Below, one piece after another: positions 41,635 to 55,030 of a DNA stretch of 57,836 nucleotides. Source of the DNA: Microbacterium sp. B35-30 (lineage in GTDB: Bacteria; Actinomycetota; Actinomycetes; Actinomycetales; Microbacteriaceae); the NCBI RefSeq assembly GCF_010634855.1, contig NZ_MWLQ01000034.1, forward strand, positions 1 to 57,836, in the 5' to 3' direction. The first letter of the stretch is position 1. Every line of letters starts with the position of its first letter. The translations under genes were made by a program, and so were the position numbers. The notes beneath the pieces are model-generated. The model did no database searches, was not told where the DNA came from, and worked only from the letters and a program-made list of their open reading frames with translations.

Positions 41635-42171
41635 ATGGCAGCACCCAAACGTCTTCCGGTCGACCCGATCGCCGAAGCCAAGCGCCAGTGGATCGCCCAT
41701 GGCTGGGAACCCGCCGCGGCCGGCATGACCGCCGTGACGTCGATCATCCGGGCGCAGCAGCTCCTGCTCGCGCGCATCGACACGGCGCTGCGGCCCTTCG
41801 GACTCTCGTTCGCCCGGTACGAGCTGCTGCGCCTGCTCGGCTTCACACGCGAGGGACGGATGCCGATGGCCAGCGCCATCGCCCGCCTGCAGGTGCACCC
41901 GACCAGCGTGACCAACACCGTCGACCGCCTGGCACGCGACGGTCTCGTCTCGCGGGAGCCGCACCCGGGCGACGGGCGCGCCGCGATGCTCGTGCTCACG
42001 GACGCAGGCCGCGAGCTGGTGGAGCGCGCGACCGCCGCCCTCAACGCCGAGGTGTTCGAAGACCCCGGGCTCACCGACGCCGACACGACCGAGCTCGTGC
42101 GGATCATCGCGCGGTTCCGCAAGGACGCCGGCGACTTCACCGAGCCGAAGCCCCAGCCCGACCCCCTCTGA
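41635..42171 (+). CDS. MarR-family transcriptional regulator
   Basis: A 178-residue winged-helix regulator. The DNA-binding helix and wing are seen in FARYELLRLLGFTREGRMPMASAIARLQVHPTSVTNTVDRLARDGLVSREPHPGDGRA. An exceptional ribosome site AAAGGAGGAGG lies seven bases before the ATG. It is divergent from etfB and may control that operon or acyl-CoA catabolism; the ligand is unknown. Confidence 0.88.
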   Translation: MAAPKRLPVDPIAEAKRQWIAHGWEPAAAGMTAVTSIIRAQQLLLARIDTALRPFGLSFARYELLRLLGFTREGRMPMASAIARLQVHPTSVTNTVDRLARDGLVSREPHPGDGRAAMLVLTDAGRELVERATAALNAEVFEDPGLTDADTTELVRIIARFRKDAGDFTEPKPQPDPL

Positions 42172-42177
42172 CCTCTC

Positions 42178-42282
42178 GGTCGTTGAGCGAGCGAAGCGAG
42201 ACGACACGCCCCGAACCGAACGGATACGCCAGGTGCAGGCGTTTCGTCTCTGCGTTTCGTCTCGCAAGCTCGCTCAACGACC
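42178..42282. repeat. GGTCGTTGAGCGAGC inverted-repeat element, copy 1
   Basis: A complete element: left arm GGTCGTTGAGCGAGC, a CCCCGAACCGAACGGATACGCC-type core and right arm GCTCGCTCAACGACC. It folds into a long hairpin. A second near-identical copy follows in tandem. Confidence 0.8.
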
Positions 42283-42296
42283 GCGAGCAGAGTTCC

Positions 42297-42433
42297 GGTC
42301 GTTGAGCGAGGGAGCGCCAGCGACCGAGACGAAACGCCCCGAACCGAACGGATACGCCGGGTGCGAGCGTTCGCTCTGCGTCTCGTCTCGCAAGCTCGCT
42401 CAACGACCGCGCTCCTCGCTCGCTCAACGACCG
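42297..42433. repeat. GGTCGTTGAGCGAGC inverted-repeat element, copy 2 plus extra arm
   Basis: The element runs from the left arm at 42297 to the right arm ending at 42408, with an additional GCTCGCTCAACGACC arm at about 42419-42433 close to the enoyl-CoA hydratase stop. It shares the CCCCGAACCGAACGGATACG core with copy 1. Confidence 0.8.
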
Positions 42434-42451
42434 GGGAACAGACGAAACGCG

Positions 42452-43270
42452 TCAGCGGCCGGTAAAGCCGGGAGCGCGCTTCTCGCGGAAGGCGGCCATG
42501 CCCTCCTTCTGGTCGGCGGTGTCGAAGAGGCTCGCGAACACATGGCGCTCGAGACGGAGACCCTCGGCGAGCGACGTCTCCAGCGCGGCATCGAGCACGG
42601 CCTTGGCCGCGTACAGCGACGGCAGGCTCTTCGACGCGATGGTCTCGGCGGTCGTCTGCGCCTCGGCGAGCAGATCGGCGGCGGGCACGACGCGCGAGAC
42701 GAGTCCGGAGCGCTCGGCTTCGGCGGCATCCATCATCCGTCCGGTCAGGATCAGCTCGGCGGCCTTATAGGGGCCGACCGCACGGACGAGCCGTTGCGAG
42801 CCGCCCATGCCGGGGATGACGCCGAGGTTGATCTCGGGCTGCCCGAACTTCGCCGTGTCAGCCGCGAGGATGATGTCGCACATCATCGCGAGCTCGCATC
42901 CGCCGCCGAGCGCATAGCCCGAGACGGCGGCGATGACGGGCGTGCGCACGGCGGCGAACTGCGCCCAGCCGCCGAAGTGGTCGCCCATCAGCATGTCGAG
43001 CCCCGACTTCGACTCCATCTCTTTGATGTCGGCGCCTGCGGCGAACGCGCGCTCCGAGCCGGTGACGACGATTGCACCGATCTGCTCGTCAGCATCGAAG
43101 ACGGATGCCGCCGCCACGACATCCCGGCACACCTGCGTGTTCAGCGCGTTGAGCGCCTCCGGCCGGTTGAGCGTGATCCAGCCGACCCGCCCGCGCGTCT
43201 CGACGAGGATCGTTTCATACGCGATCGTCTCGTATTCGGTCATCGGCGGAGTCGTCTCGTGTTCGGCCAT
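42452..43270 (-). CDS. Enoyl-CoA hydratase (EchA8-like)
   Basis: A 272-residue crotonase-fold enzyme. The substrate oxyanion-hole and catalytic residues are visible as Glu126 in GGGCELAM and Glu146 in GQPEINLGVIPGMGG, so it should hydrate enoyl-CoA thioesters. It lies downstream of mmsB in the valine-type set. The alternative 3-hydroxyisobutyryl-CoA hydrolase is less likely because both hydratase glutamates are present. ATG 43270 follows GGAG; a shorter start at 43243 is possible. Confidence 0.88.
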   Translation of the reverse strand: MAEHETTPPMTEYETIAYETILVETRGRVGWITLNRPEALNALNTQVCRDVVAAASVFDADEQIGAIVVTGSERAFAAGADIKEMESKSGLDMLMGDHFGGWAQFAAVRTPVIAAVSGYALGGGCELAMMCDIILAADTAKFGQPEINLGVIPGMGGSQRLVRAVGPYKAAELILTGRMMDAAEAERSGLVSRVVPAADLLAEAQTTAETIASKSLPSLYAAKAVLDAALETSLAEGLRLERHVFASLFDTADQKEGMAAFREKRAPGFTGR

Positions 43271-43290
43271 GGGGCTCCATTCCGGGTCAT

Positions 43291-43391
43291 GGGGACGCGC
43301 GTCCCCGATTCTCGATTGCATGTCCCGATTCCCGGTCATCATGTCCCAGATTCGCCTACAAGACGCCGCTCAAACGCAAGAAATCGGGACA
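43291..43391. repeat. Hairpin pair with TGTCCCGATT/AATCGGGACA arms
   Basis: GGGGACGCGCGTCCCC (43291-43306) is a perfect palindrome. TGTCCCGATT (43321-43330) recurs inverted as AATCGGGACA (43382-43391) with another ATGTCCC between. Related arms occur at 56695-56747. It lies between mmsB and enoyl-CoA hydratase. Confidence 0.6.
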
Positions 43392-43446
43392 CGCGAGCGC
43401 GAGGAGGGGGAATTCGGTGGACCGGAGGGCGTCGGGGCACCCAGGG

Positions 43447-44346
43447 TCAGGCGGATTCGGCGCGGATCGTGTTGATGATGCCCGAGAAGTCCTGCGACAC
43501 ACCCTCGCCGGCGGCGAAGTCCTGGTAGATCGCTCGGGCGAGCATGCCCATGCGCGCGTCGACGCCGGTCGCCGAGATCGCGTGCTCGGCGAGGCCGAGG
43601 TCCTTGTTCATGAGGGCGCCGGCGAAGCCGGGCTGATAGTCGCGGTTCGCGGGGCTGGTGGGCACCGGCCCCGGCACCGGACAGTTCGTGGTGAGCGCCC
43701 AGCACTGGCCCGACGCGTTCGACGCCACGTCGAACAGCGCCTGGTGCGAGAGGCCGAGACGCTCCCCCAGCACGAACGCCTCGGCGACCGCGATCTGCGA
43801 CACGGCGAGGATCATGTTGTTGCAGACCTTCGCGGCCTGCCCCAGCCCCGCTCCGCCGCAGTGCACGACGCGGCGGCCCATCGCCTCGAGCAGCGGGCGC
43901 GCGGCCTCGAAGTCCTCGTCGGACCCGCCGACCATGAACGCGAGGGTGGCGTTCTCGGCGCCGACCACTCCCCCCGACACCGGGGCGTCGAGCGACCGGT
44001 GCCCGGCCGCCTCGGCGAGCGCGTGCGCGGCACGGGCCTCGTCGACGGCGATCGTCGAGCAGTCGATGAACAGAGCTCCGGATGCCGCGACCCCGAGCAG
44101 CCCCGCGGCGCCGCCCTCGCCGCGGTAGGCGTCGAGCACCTGAGCACCGGTCTGGAACATCGTGATGACGACGTCCGCGCCGGTGGCGGCATCCGTTCCC
44201 GATTCCGCGACGGCGAGTCCCGCCGCCCGTGCGGTCTCGACGGCGGCGGGTATGACGTCGAAACCCGTCACCTCGTGACCGGCTGCCGCCAGATTCTTCG
44301 CCATCGGCAGGCCCATGTGGCCGAGCCCCAGGAATGCGGTCTTCAT
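43447..44346 (-). CDS. mmsB: 3-hydroxyisobutyrate dehydrogenase
   Basis: A 299-residue NAD-dependent beta-hydroxyacid dehydrogenase. Landmarks are FLGLGHMGLPMA at the N-terminus, APVSGG (121-126) at the substrate site and catalytic Lys173 in GQAAKVCNN. It should oxidise 3-hydroxyisobutyrate to methylmalonate semialdehyde in valine breakdown. GAGGAGA precedes ATG 44346 and the gene follows the acyl-CoA dehydrogenase by 41 bases. No methylmalonate-semialdehyde dehydrogenase is in the window. Confidence 0.9.
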   Translation of the reverse strand: MKTAFLGLGHMGLPMAKNLAAAGHEVTGFDVIPAAVETARAAGLAVAESGTDAATGADVVITMFQTGAQVLDAYRGEGGAAGLLGVAASGALFIDCSTIAVDEARAAHALAEAAGHRSLDAPVSGGVVGAENATLAFMVGGSDEDFEAARPLLEAMGRRVVHCGGAGLGQAAKVCNNMILAVSQIAVAEAFVLGERLGLSHQALFDVASNASGQCWALTTNCPVPGPVPTSPANRDYQPGFAGALMNKDLGLAEHAISATGVDARMGMLARAIYQDFAAGEGVSQDFSGIINTIRAESA

Positions 44347-44387
44347 TTCGGATCTCCTCGTCGGTGTTCTGGAACGATCGACGATCG

Positions 44388-45560
44388 TCAGTGCGCGAGC
44401 AGCTGTCGTCCGATGATCATGCGCATGATCTCGTTGGTCCCCTCCAGGATCTGGTGCACACGCAGATCCCGCACGACCTTCTCGATGCCGTAGTCGTGAA
44501 GGTAGCCGTAGCCGCCGTGCAGCTGCAGCGCCTGGTTGGCGACGGTGAAGCCGGCGTCGGTGGCGAACCGCTTGGCCATCGCGCTCTGCTGCGATGCGTC
44601 GGGCGCCTTCGCGTCGAGCGCCGCGGCGGCGCCCCGCACCAGTGCACGCGCGGCTTGCAGCTCGGTGGCCATGTCGGCGAGGGTGAACACGACGGCCTGC
44701 TTCTCGGCGAGCGGCTCGCCGAACGTGAAGCGCTCGTGCACGTAGCGCACGGCGCGATCGAGAGCCCACTGCGCGCCGCCGAGCGAGCAGGCGGCGATGT
44801 TGATGCGCCCGCCGTCGAGGGCCGACATCGCGATCTTGAACCCCTGGCCCTCGCCGCCGAGGATGTTCGCCGCCGGCACGCGCACCTCGTCGAGGATCAC
44901 CTGACGGGTCGGCTGCGCGTTCCAGCCCATCTTGTGCTCGATGGCGCCGAACGAGAGCCCGGGGGCGTCGGCGGGAACGAGGAACGCCGTGATGCCACGA
45001 GCCCCGGGTTCGCCGGTACGCGCCATGACGATGTAGACGGATGCCTCGCCCGCACCCGAGATGAACTGCTTGACGCCGGTGAGCACATACTCGTCGCCAC
45101 CGTTCTCGCCAGGGACCCGGATCGCGCTGGTGACGATGGCCGCGGCATCCGATCCGGCACCCGGCTCGGTGAGGCAGTAGCTGCCGAAGCCCGACATCGA
45201 GGTGAGGAGCGGCAGCCATTCCGTGCGCTGCGCGTCGCTGCCGTACGTGTCGATCATCCACACGACCATGTTGTGGATGGAGATGTAGGCGGCGATCGCG
45301 GTGTCGCCCTGCGCCAGCTCCTCGAAGATGGCGGCGGCGTCCGAGCGGGACAGGCCGGATCCGCCGAGGTCCTCCCGGGCGTAGATGCCGCCGAGCCCGA
45401 GCTCCCCGGCGCTGCGCAGCGTGTCGCGGGGGAAGAAGGACTTCGCGTCCCACTCCAGGGCGTGCGGCGCGAGCTCGTTCTGCGCGAAATCGCGGACGGC
45501 GTCGAGGATCGCGTCGCGCTCCTCAGTCGTGAGGCTCGAGGTGGGGGTGATGGTGGACAC
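44388..45560 (-). CDS. Acyl-CoA dehydrogenase (isobutyryl-CoA type)
   Basis: A 390-residue FAD enzyme with the family signatures YCLTEPGAGSDAAA (128-141) and QALQLHGGYGYLHDYGIEK (343-361) and the catalytic base Glu373 in LEGTNEI, the position used by short/branched-chain members. Adjacent mmsB and enoyl-CoA hydratase suggest isobutyryl-CoA oxidation in valine catabolism. Electrons would go to the EtfAB encoded nearby. Confidence 0.92.
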   Translation of the reverse strand: MSTITPTSSLTTEERDAILDAVRDFAQNELAPHALEWDAKSFFPRDTLRSAGELGLGGIYAREDLGGSGLSRSDAAAIFEELAQGDTAIAAYISIHNMVVWMIDTYGSDAQRTEWLPLLTSMSGFGSYCLTEPGAGSDAAAIVTSAIRVPGENGGDEYVLTGVKQFISGAGEASVYIVMARTGEPGARGITAFLVPADAPGLSFGAIEHKMGWNAQPTRQVILDEVRVPAANILGGEGQGFKIAMSALDGGRINIAACSLGGAQWALDRAVRYVHERFTFGEPLAEKQAVVFTLADMATELQAARALVRGAAAALDAKAPDASQQSAMAKRFATDAGFTVANQALQLHGGYGYLHDYGIEKVVRDLRVHQILEGTNEIMRMIIGRQLLAH

Positions 45561-45678
45561 CGTTGCTCCTTCAGAGATGCAGCACGCCCTCGTGGGGCAT
45601 CCTGATCAACGCGATCGTGCCGACGGTGGCACGTCCGCGATTTTACATGGACTTCCAACTATCTGCTAGGGCCCTCAA

Positions 45679-45742
45679 GGAATCGCGAAAGGGTACATTT
45701 TCCGCGCGATCGACGCGCGGAGATGTACCCTTTCGCGATTCC
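45679..45742. terminator. Long perfect hairpin
   Basis: Arms of 20 bp (45679-45698 and 45723-45742) are perfectly complementary, and the loop contains its own CCGCGCG/CGCGCGG stem. It lies after the yciI-like gene and before the acyl-CoA dehydrogenase, both on the minus strand, so it should stop transcription coming from upstream. Confidence 0.75.
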
Positions 45743-45754
45743 GGATGCCGCGGC

Positions 45755-46147
45755 TCAGGCGTCCGCGTGCGCTCGGGAGTCTTGGGCCGACGACCCGACA
45801 ACGTCGTCTGGCGCTGTGTCGGGCCACACCATGAAGGGGCGCAGCTCGAGCTGGCCGTTGCGGGCCATCGGATGCCGCGACGCGATCTCGATCGCCTCGT
45901 CGAGGCTGTCGACCTCGAGGATGTCGAAGCCGCAGATGACCTCGGCGGTCTCGACATACGGCCCGCGCGCCGTCAGCACCTTGCCCCCGCGCACCTTCAC
46001 GACGGTGGACTCCGTCTGCGGGGCCAGCACCTCGCCGATGACGCGCTTGCCGCTGGCGTCGAGGGGATCGACCCAGAGGTCGACGTCGGACTCGTCGGAT
46101 TCGGCGTCGGGCTCGAGCGAGGTGACGACGAACATCATGTACTTCAT
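45755..46147 (-). CDS. YciI-like protein
   Basis: A 130-residue protein of the YciI/DGPF fold (MKYMMFVVTSL start, then VLAPQTESTVVKVRGGKVLTARGPYVETAEVICGFDILEVDSLDEAIEIASRHP), resembling muconolactone isomerase in fold. Members often accompany ECF sigma factors; none is seen here. GGAAGGA lies before ATG 46147, and a longer frame to 46279 is not used. Role unknown. Confidence 0.82.
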   Translation of the reverse strand: MKYMMFVVTSLEPDAESDESDVDLWVDPLDASGKRVIGEVLAPQTESTVVKVRGGKVLTARGPYVETAEVICGFDILEVDSLDEAIEIASRHPMARNGQLELRPFMVWPDTAPDDVVGSSAQDSRAHADA

Positions 46148-46347
46148 GCGTTGATCCTTCCGTTGCGGGCGGGCGGGCGCCAGCCTCACTCGGGTCGTCG
46201 CACGGGGTCGGACGATGTCGACAGTTCTCCTGAGAATCTTTTTCCAGCGGAGTGCGGGCGATCGCGGCACGAGCATCATCCTCGCGGCGGACCAGGATGC
46301 GACTCGCGAGGGACGCGCCCCGGCCGGCGCCTCCGTAGCGTCGAAGC

Positions 46348-46524
46348 ATGGCCAGCACCACGTCCATCCCCGTCGCCCGGCACCGCGAGTTGTCCCCTGC
46401 GGTGGCGCTGCTGCTCACGATCGGCGGCAACATCCTCGTCATCGCGATCGCCGCCGTCGCGGCGGCCGGCGTCGCCGTCGCAGCCGTCGCCGTGTTCGGC
46501 CCCGCCGTCCTCGACGCCCTCTGA
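46348..46524 (+). CDS. Small predicted membrane protein
   Basis: A 58-residue frame whose residues about 19-55 are strongly hydrophobic (VALLLTIGGNILVIAIAAVAAAG). ATG 46348 lacks a clear ribosome site and TAGCGT at 46336-46341 lies six bases before it, so it could be leaderless. Reported as a possible gene only. Confidence 0.4.
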   Translation: MASTTSIPVARHRELSPAVALLLTIGGNILVIAIAAVAAAGVAVAAVAVFGPAVLDAL

Positions 46525-46580
46525 CCACGCGCTCTGACCACGCGCATTCTCGGCACTGCCGGGAAGGGGCCGCGCCGCGC

Positions 46581-46586
46581 TAGCCT
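46581..46586 (+). promoter_or_regulatory. -10 box TAGCCT of a leaderless gene
   Basis: The box lies six bases before GTG 46593. Confidence 0.5.
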
Positions 46587-46592
46587 GCGCCT

Positions 46593-46961
46593 GTGAATGA
46601 CCGCGCCGTCCCGATCCTCCTCAGCCGCGACCTGCGTGAGACGCTCGCCTTCTTCGAGAGGCTGGGGTTCGAGAACCGCGGAGCGCCTCCCGAAGAGTGG
46701 CAGTACCTCATCATCGGCCGTGGTACCGCCGAGCTGCATTTCAGCGAGGATCCGTCCGTCGATCCACTCCGCACGTCGTCGATGTGCTATCTCTACGTGG
46801 ATGACGCGCAGCGGCTGTTCGAGGAGTGGCAGGATGCGGTCGAGCCCGACCCGGCCACGGGCAGCCGCATCGACGCGCCGGTGAGCACGGAGTACGGCAT
46901 GCGCGAGTTCGCCGTCGTCGATCGGAGCGGCAATCTCGTCCGCGTCGGAAGCTCGCTCTGA
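46593..46961 (+). CDS. VOC-family protein (bleomycin-resistance-like)
   Basis: A 122-residue single VOC module: ILLSRDLRETLAFFERLGFE at the N-terminus and FAVVDRSGNLVRVG at the C-terminus mark the paired beta-alpha-beta-beta-beta units. Members bind metals or hydrophobic ligands, including bleomycin-type drugs; no substrate is evident. Confidence 0.85.
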   Translation: MNDRAVPILLSRDLRETLAFFERLGFENRGAPPEEWQYLIIGRGTAELHFSEDPSVDPLRTSSMCYLYVDDAQRLFEEWQDAVEPDPATGSRIDAPVSTEYGMREFAVVDRSGNLVRVGSSL

Positions 46962-46964
46962 CGC

Positions 46965-46970
46965 TAGGCT
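46965..46970 (+). promoter_or_regulatory. -10 box TAGGCT of a leaderless gene
   Basis: The box lies six bases before ATG 46977. Confidence 0.52.
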
Positions 46971-46976
46971 CGCGCC

Positions 46977-47324
46977 ATGACGGACGTCGCGACGAAGCCC
47001 CGGCCCGGCACGAGCCTGCGAGGCTTCTCGGCCCCCATCCTGCTGGTCGCCGCTCTCGTCGTCGTGCCGGTGATGCTCGGCCTGCTCACCACCAGCTGGT
47101 CGACGCCCGATGACGAGTCGTACGTGCGCATGGCCTTCGCGAGCGTAGCGGGGGCGACGCTCGCCATCGCCGCGGTCCTGGGGCTGCTGGTCGACCGCAT
47201 CATCCGCCGCGCGACCGTCTCGACGATCGCGATCTTCGCCGTGATCTCCCTGGTCGTCGTCCCCTACGAACTCGGTGTGATGTCGCGCGCCGCTGACCTG
47301 CTTCTCGTCCGATTGAGCCTGTGA
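46977..47324 (+). CDS. Small three-helix membrane protein
   Basis: A 115-residue protein with hydrophobic helices at about 20-40, 52-72 and 82-100. No family recognised. It is preceded by a leaderless-type promoter, and the next gene's GTG overlaps its stop (GTGA), so the two are co-expressed. Confidence 0.68.
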   Translation: MTDVATKPRPGTSLRGFSAPILLVAALVVVPVMLGLLTTSWSTPDDESYVRMAFASVAGATLAIAAVLGLLVDRIIRRATVSTIAIFAVISLVVVPYELGVMSRAADLLLVRLSL

Positions 47325-47752
47325 CGCCGCGCCGCTCCCCGGCGACCGCCGGGCTCATCGCGTCACTGGCACTCGCCCTGTTCGCGGTCACGGGATGCGC
47401 CGGCGACGGATCCGGGGCCGCCAGCACCGTCCAGGGGATCCCCGACAGCTGGAACGGCCCCGTCCCCGATCCCCTCACCGGCCAGCCGGCCGCCGGCTGG
47501 ATCGACGACGACGAGTTCGCGGTCATCACCATGGGCAGCGGCAGCTGCCCGCCGGTCCCGTCCGAGCCGGAGGTGGCTGACGCCGGCGCGGTGCACATCG
47601 AGTTCGGCCCGTCGCCCAACGACATCTGCACGGCCGACATGTCGCCCACCACTCACGTCTTCGCGCTTCCCGACGAGCTGACCGACCGTCCCATCACGGT
47701 CACGATCACCTACCGCGATTACGACGAGGTGTACGAACTCCCCCTTCCGTAA
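47321..47752 (+). CDS. Lipoprotein of unknown function
   Basis: A 143-residue exported protein with a lipobox VTGC (23-26, Cys26) after a hydrophobic signal. The mature part has one further cysteine pair candidate (SCPPVP, DICTADM) that could form a disulfide. It is translationally coupled to the preceding membrane protein. Function unknown. Confidence 0.72.
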   Translation: MTPRRSPATAGLIASLALALFAVTGCAGDGSGAASTVQGIPDSWNGPVPDPLTGQPAAGWIDDDEFAVITMGSGSCPPVPSEPEVADAGAVHIEFGPSPNDICTADMSPTTHVFALPDELTDRPITVTITYRDYDEVYELPLP

Positions 47753-47761
47753 CCAACTGGC

Positions 47762-47797
47762 CCGGTGCCCGCCCGCCTCTGGGCGGGCGGGCACCGG
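47762..47797. terminator. Bidirectional hairpin terminator
   Basis: A perfect 16-bp stem (47762-47777 with 47782-47797) with loop TCTG lies between the convergent lipoprotein and amylopullulanase genes. Confidence 0.85.
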
Positions 47798-47801
47798 ACG
47801 G

Positions 47802-53534
<5,733 letters not shown>

Positions 53535-53591
53535 AGGAGCTCCTGGATGAGGCGGCACGGCGACGTGCCTGGATGGCGCAATGTGCGGCCG

Positions 53592-53621
53592 ACACTAGCA
53601 GCGGACTCACGCGAACTGCAA
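53592..53621 (-). promoter_or_regulatory. Promoter of the amylopullulanase gene
   Basis: On the minus strand TTGCAG (53616-53621) and TAGTGT (53592-53597) are spaced by 18 bases, about 60 bases before the start codon. The operator at 53617 overlaps the -35. Confidence 0.5.
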
Positions 53622-53630
53622 GCGCTTACA
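53617..53630. promoter_or_regulatory. LacI-type operator TGCAAGCGCTTACA
   Basis: A near-palindrome with central CG of the kind bound by MalR/AmyR/CcpA-like LacI-family regulators. It overlaps the predicted -35 of the amylopullulanase gene. Confidence 0.6.
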
Positions 53631-53634
53631 TCAT

Positions 53635-53648
53635 GAGAACGCTTTCAT
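53635..53648. promoter_or_regulatory. LacI-type operator GAGAACGCTTTCAT
   Basis: A second related palindrome 18 bases from the first, upstream of the promoter. Confidence 0.5.
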
Positions 53649-53693
53649 GCAGCGGATGCCGCGGGCCGAGGCGTCCGTCGGGTGGCGGTTCTC

Positions 53694-53706
53694 GCAACCG
53701 CTTGCA
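53694..53706. promoter_or_regulatory. LacI-type operator-like GCAACCGCTTGCA
   Basis: A third related site further upstream, close to the 3' end of the thiolase gene. Confidence 0.4.
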
Positions 53707-53730
53707 CCCGGTGCATCGGAAGCCGTGCCG

Positions 53731-54909
53731 CTACAGGCGCTCGATGATGGTCGCGTTGGCCATGCCGCCGCCCTCGCACATCGCCTGCAGGCCGTAGCGC
53801 CCGCCGCTCGCCTCGAGCTGGGCCACGAGCGTGCCGAGCAGACGCGTGCCCGACGCGCCGACGGCGTGCCCGAGCGCGATCGCGCCGCCCCAGCCGTTCA
53901 GCTTCGCCGGGTCGGCGCCGAGCTCGCGCTGCCACGCCAGCGGCACCGAGGCGAACGCCTCGTTCACCTCGTACGCGTCGAGGTCGTCGAGACCGAGGCC
54001 GCTGCGCTCGAGGATGCGCTTCGTCGCCGGGATCGGCCCGGTCAGCATCATCATCGGGTCATCGCCGACCACGGCGAACGAGTGGAAGCGCGCCCGGGGC
54101 GTCAGCCCCAGCTCGGCCGCCTTCTCTTCGCTCATGATGAGGACAGCGGATGCCGCATCCGTGAGCGGCGACGAATTGCCCGCCGTGATGCGCCAGTCGA
54201 GGTCGGGGAACCGCGCGGCGAGCGCGTCGGTGCGGAAGGCGGGCTTCAGGCCGGACAGCGACTCCACCGTTGTTCCGGCCCGGACGGTCTCGTCGAACGC
54301 GACCGCGTCGGCGGCGCCGGCGAGCACCGGAAGCACCTGCGAGTCGAAGGCGCCGCGAGTCCAGGCATCCGCCGCTCGCCGATGCGACTCGGCCGAGAAC
54401 GCGTCGAGCTCCTCGCGGCTGAAGCCCCATCGCTGCGCGATGAGCTCCGCCGACACGCCCTGGTTGACGAGGCCATCGGGGTAGCGTCGGGCGACCCCAT
54501 CCGACACGGTGCCACCGTGCGCCGACGAGCCGAGCGGCACCCGGCTCATCGATTCGACGCCGGCCGCGATCACGATGTCGTACGCGCCGGCGATCACGCC
54601 CTGCGCCGCGAAGTGGGCGGCCTGCTGGCTCGAACCGCACTGACGGTCGATCGTCGCGGCCGGCACGGTCTCGTCGAAGCCGGCGGCGAGCACGGCCTGC
54701 CGAGCGACGTTGAGGGACTGGTCGCCGATCTGACTGACGCAGCCCATCAGCACGTCGTCGATCTGCCGCGACTCCAGGCCGCTGCGGTCGAGCAGCGCGG
54801 TGAGCATTCCGGCGACGAGGTCGACCGGGTGCACCGCGCTCAGCGCGCCGCCCGGCTTGCCGCGCCCGGACGGAGTGCGGACGACGTCTACGATGACGGC
54901 CTGTGGCAT
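53731..54909 (-). CDS. Acetyl-CoA acetyltransferase / thiolase
   Basis: A 392-residue thiolase with active cysteines Cys91 (DRQCGSSQQA) and Cys378 (MCEGGGMAN) and the base in GHAVGASG (family GHPxGASG). It should cleave 3-ketoacyl-CoA or condense acetyl-CoA units. GAGGTCG precedes ATG 54909 and TAGGCT (54929-54934 on the minus strand) is a plausible -10. No hydroxyacyl-CoA dehydrogenase partner is adjacent. Confidence 0.92.
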   Translation of the reverse strand: MPQAVIVDVVRTPSGRGKPGGALSAVHPVDLVAGMLTALLDRSGLESRQIDDVLMGCVSQIGDQSLNVARQAVLAAGFDETVPAATIDRQCGSSQQAAHFAAQGVIAGAYDIVIAAGVESMSRVPLGSSAHGGTVSDGVARRYPDGLVNQGVSAELIAQRWGFSREELDAFSAESHRRAADAWTRGAFDSQVLPVLAGAADAVAFDETVRAGTTVESLSGLKPAFRTDALAARFPDLDWRITAGNSSPLTDAASAVLIMSEEKAAELGLTPRARFHSFAVVGDDPMMMLTGPIPATKRILERSGLGLDDLDAYEVNEAFASVPLAWQRELGADPAKLNGWGGAIALGHAVGASGTRLLGTLVAQLEASGGRYGLQAMCEGGGMANATIIERL

Positions 54910-54955
54910 GGCGACCTCCTGCTCAAGAGCCTAAATCTGTGCCAGGTGCCGCGGG

Positions 54956-55030
54956 CCGCGGCATCCGTGATCAGCCGCGGGTTGCGGGTGGCGATCAGCG
55001 CGGCCCGCGGCATCCGTCATCAGCCGCGGG
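54956..55030. repeat. 26-bp direct repeat of the GGCATCC family
   Basis: CGCGGCATCCGTGATCAGCC... (54956-54981) recurs with one mismatch at 55005-55030, a 49-base period. The second copy overlaps the stop of the hotdog gene. Confidence 0.7.

Noticed and set aside
42178..42433. Possible CRISPR array
   Set aside because: Only two long imperfect inverted-repeat units with a related core, no regular short repeats and spacers, and no cas genes.
44347..45453. Upstream extension of the mmsB frame across the acyl-CoA dehydrogenase gene
   Set aside because: The dehydrogenase is clearly encoded in another frame, and mmsB starts at 44346 with a ribosome site.
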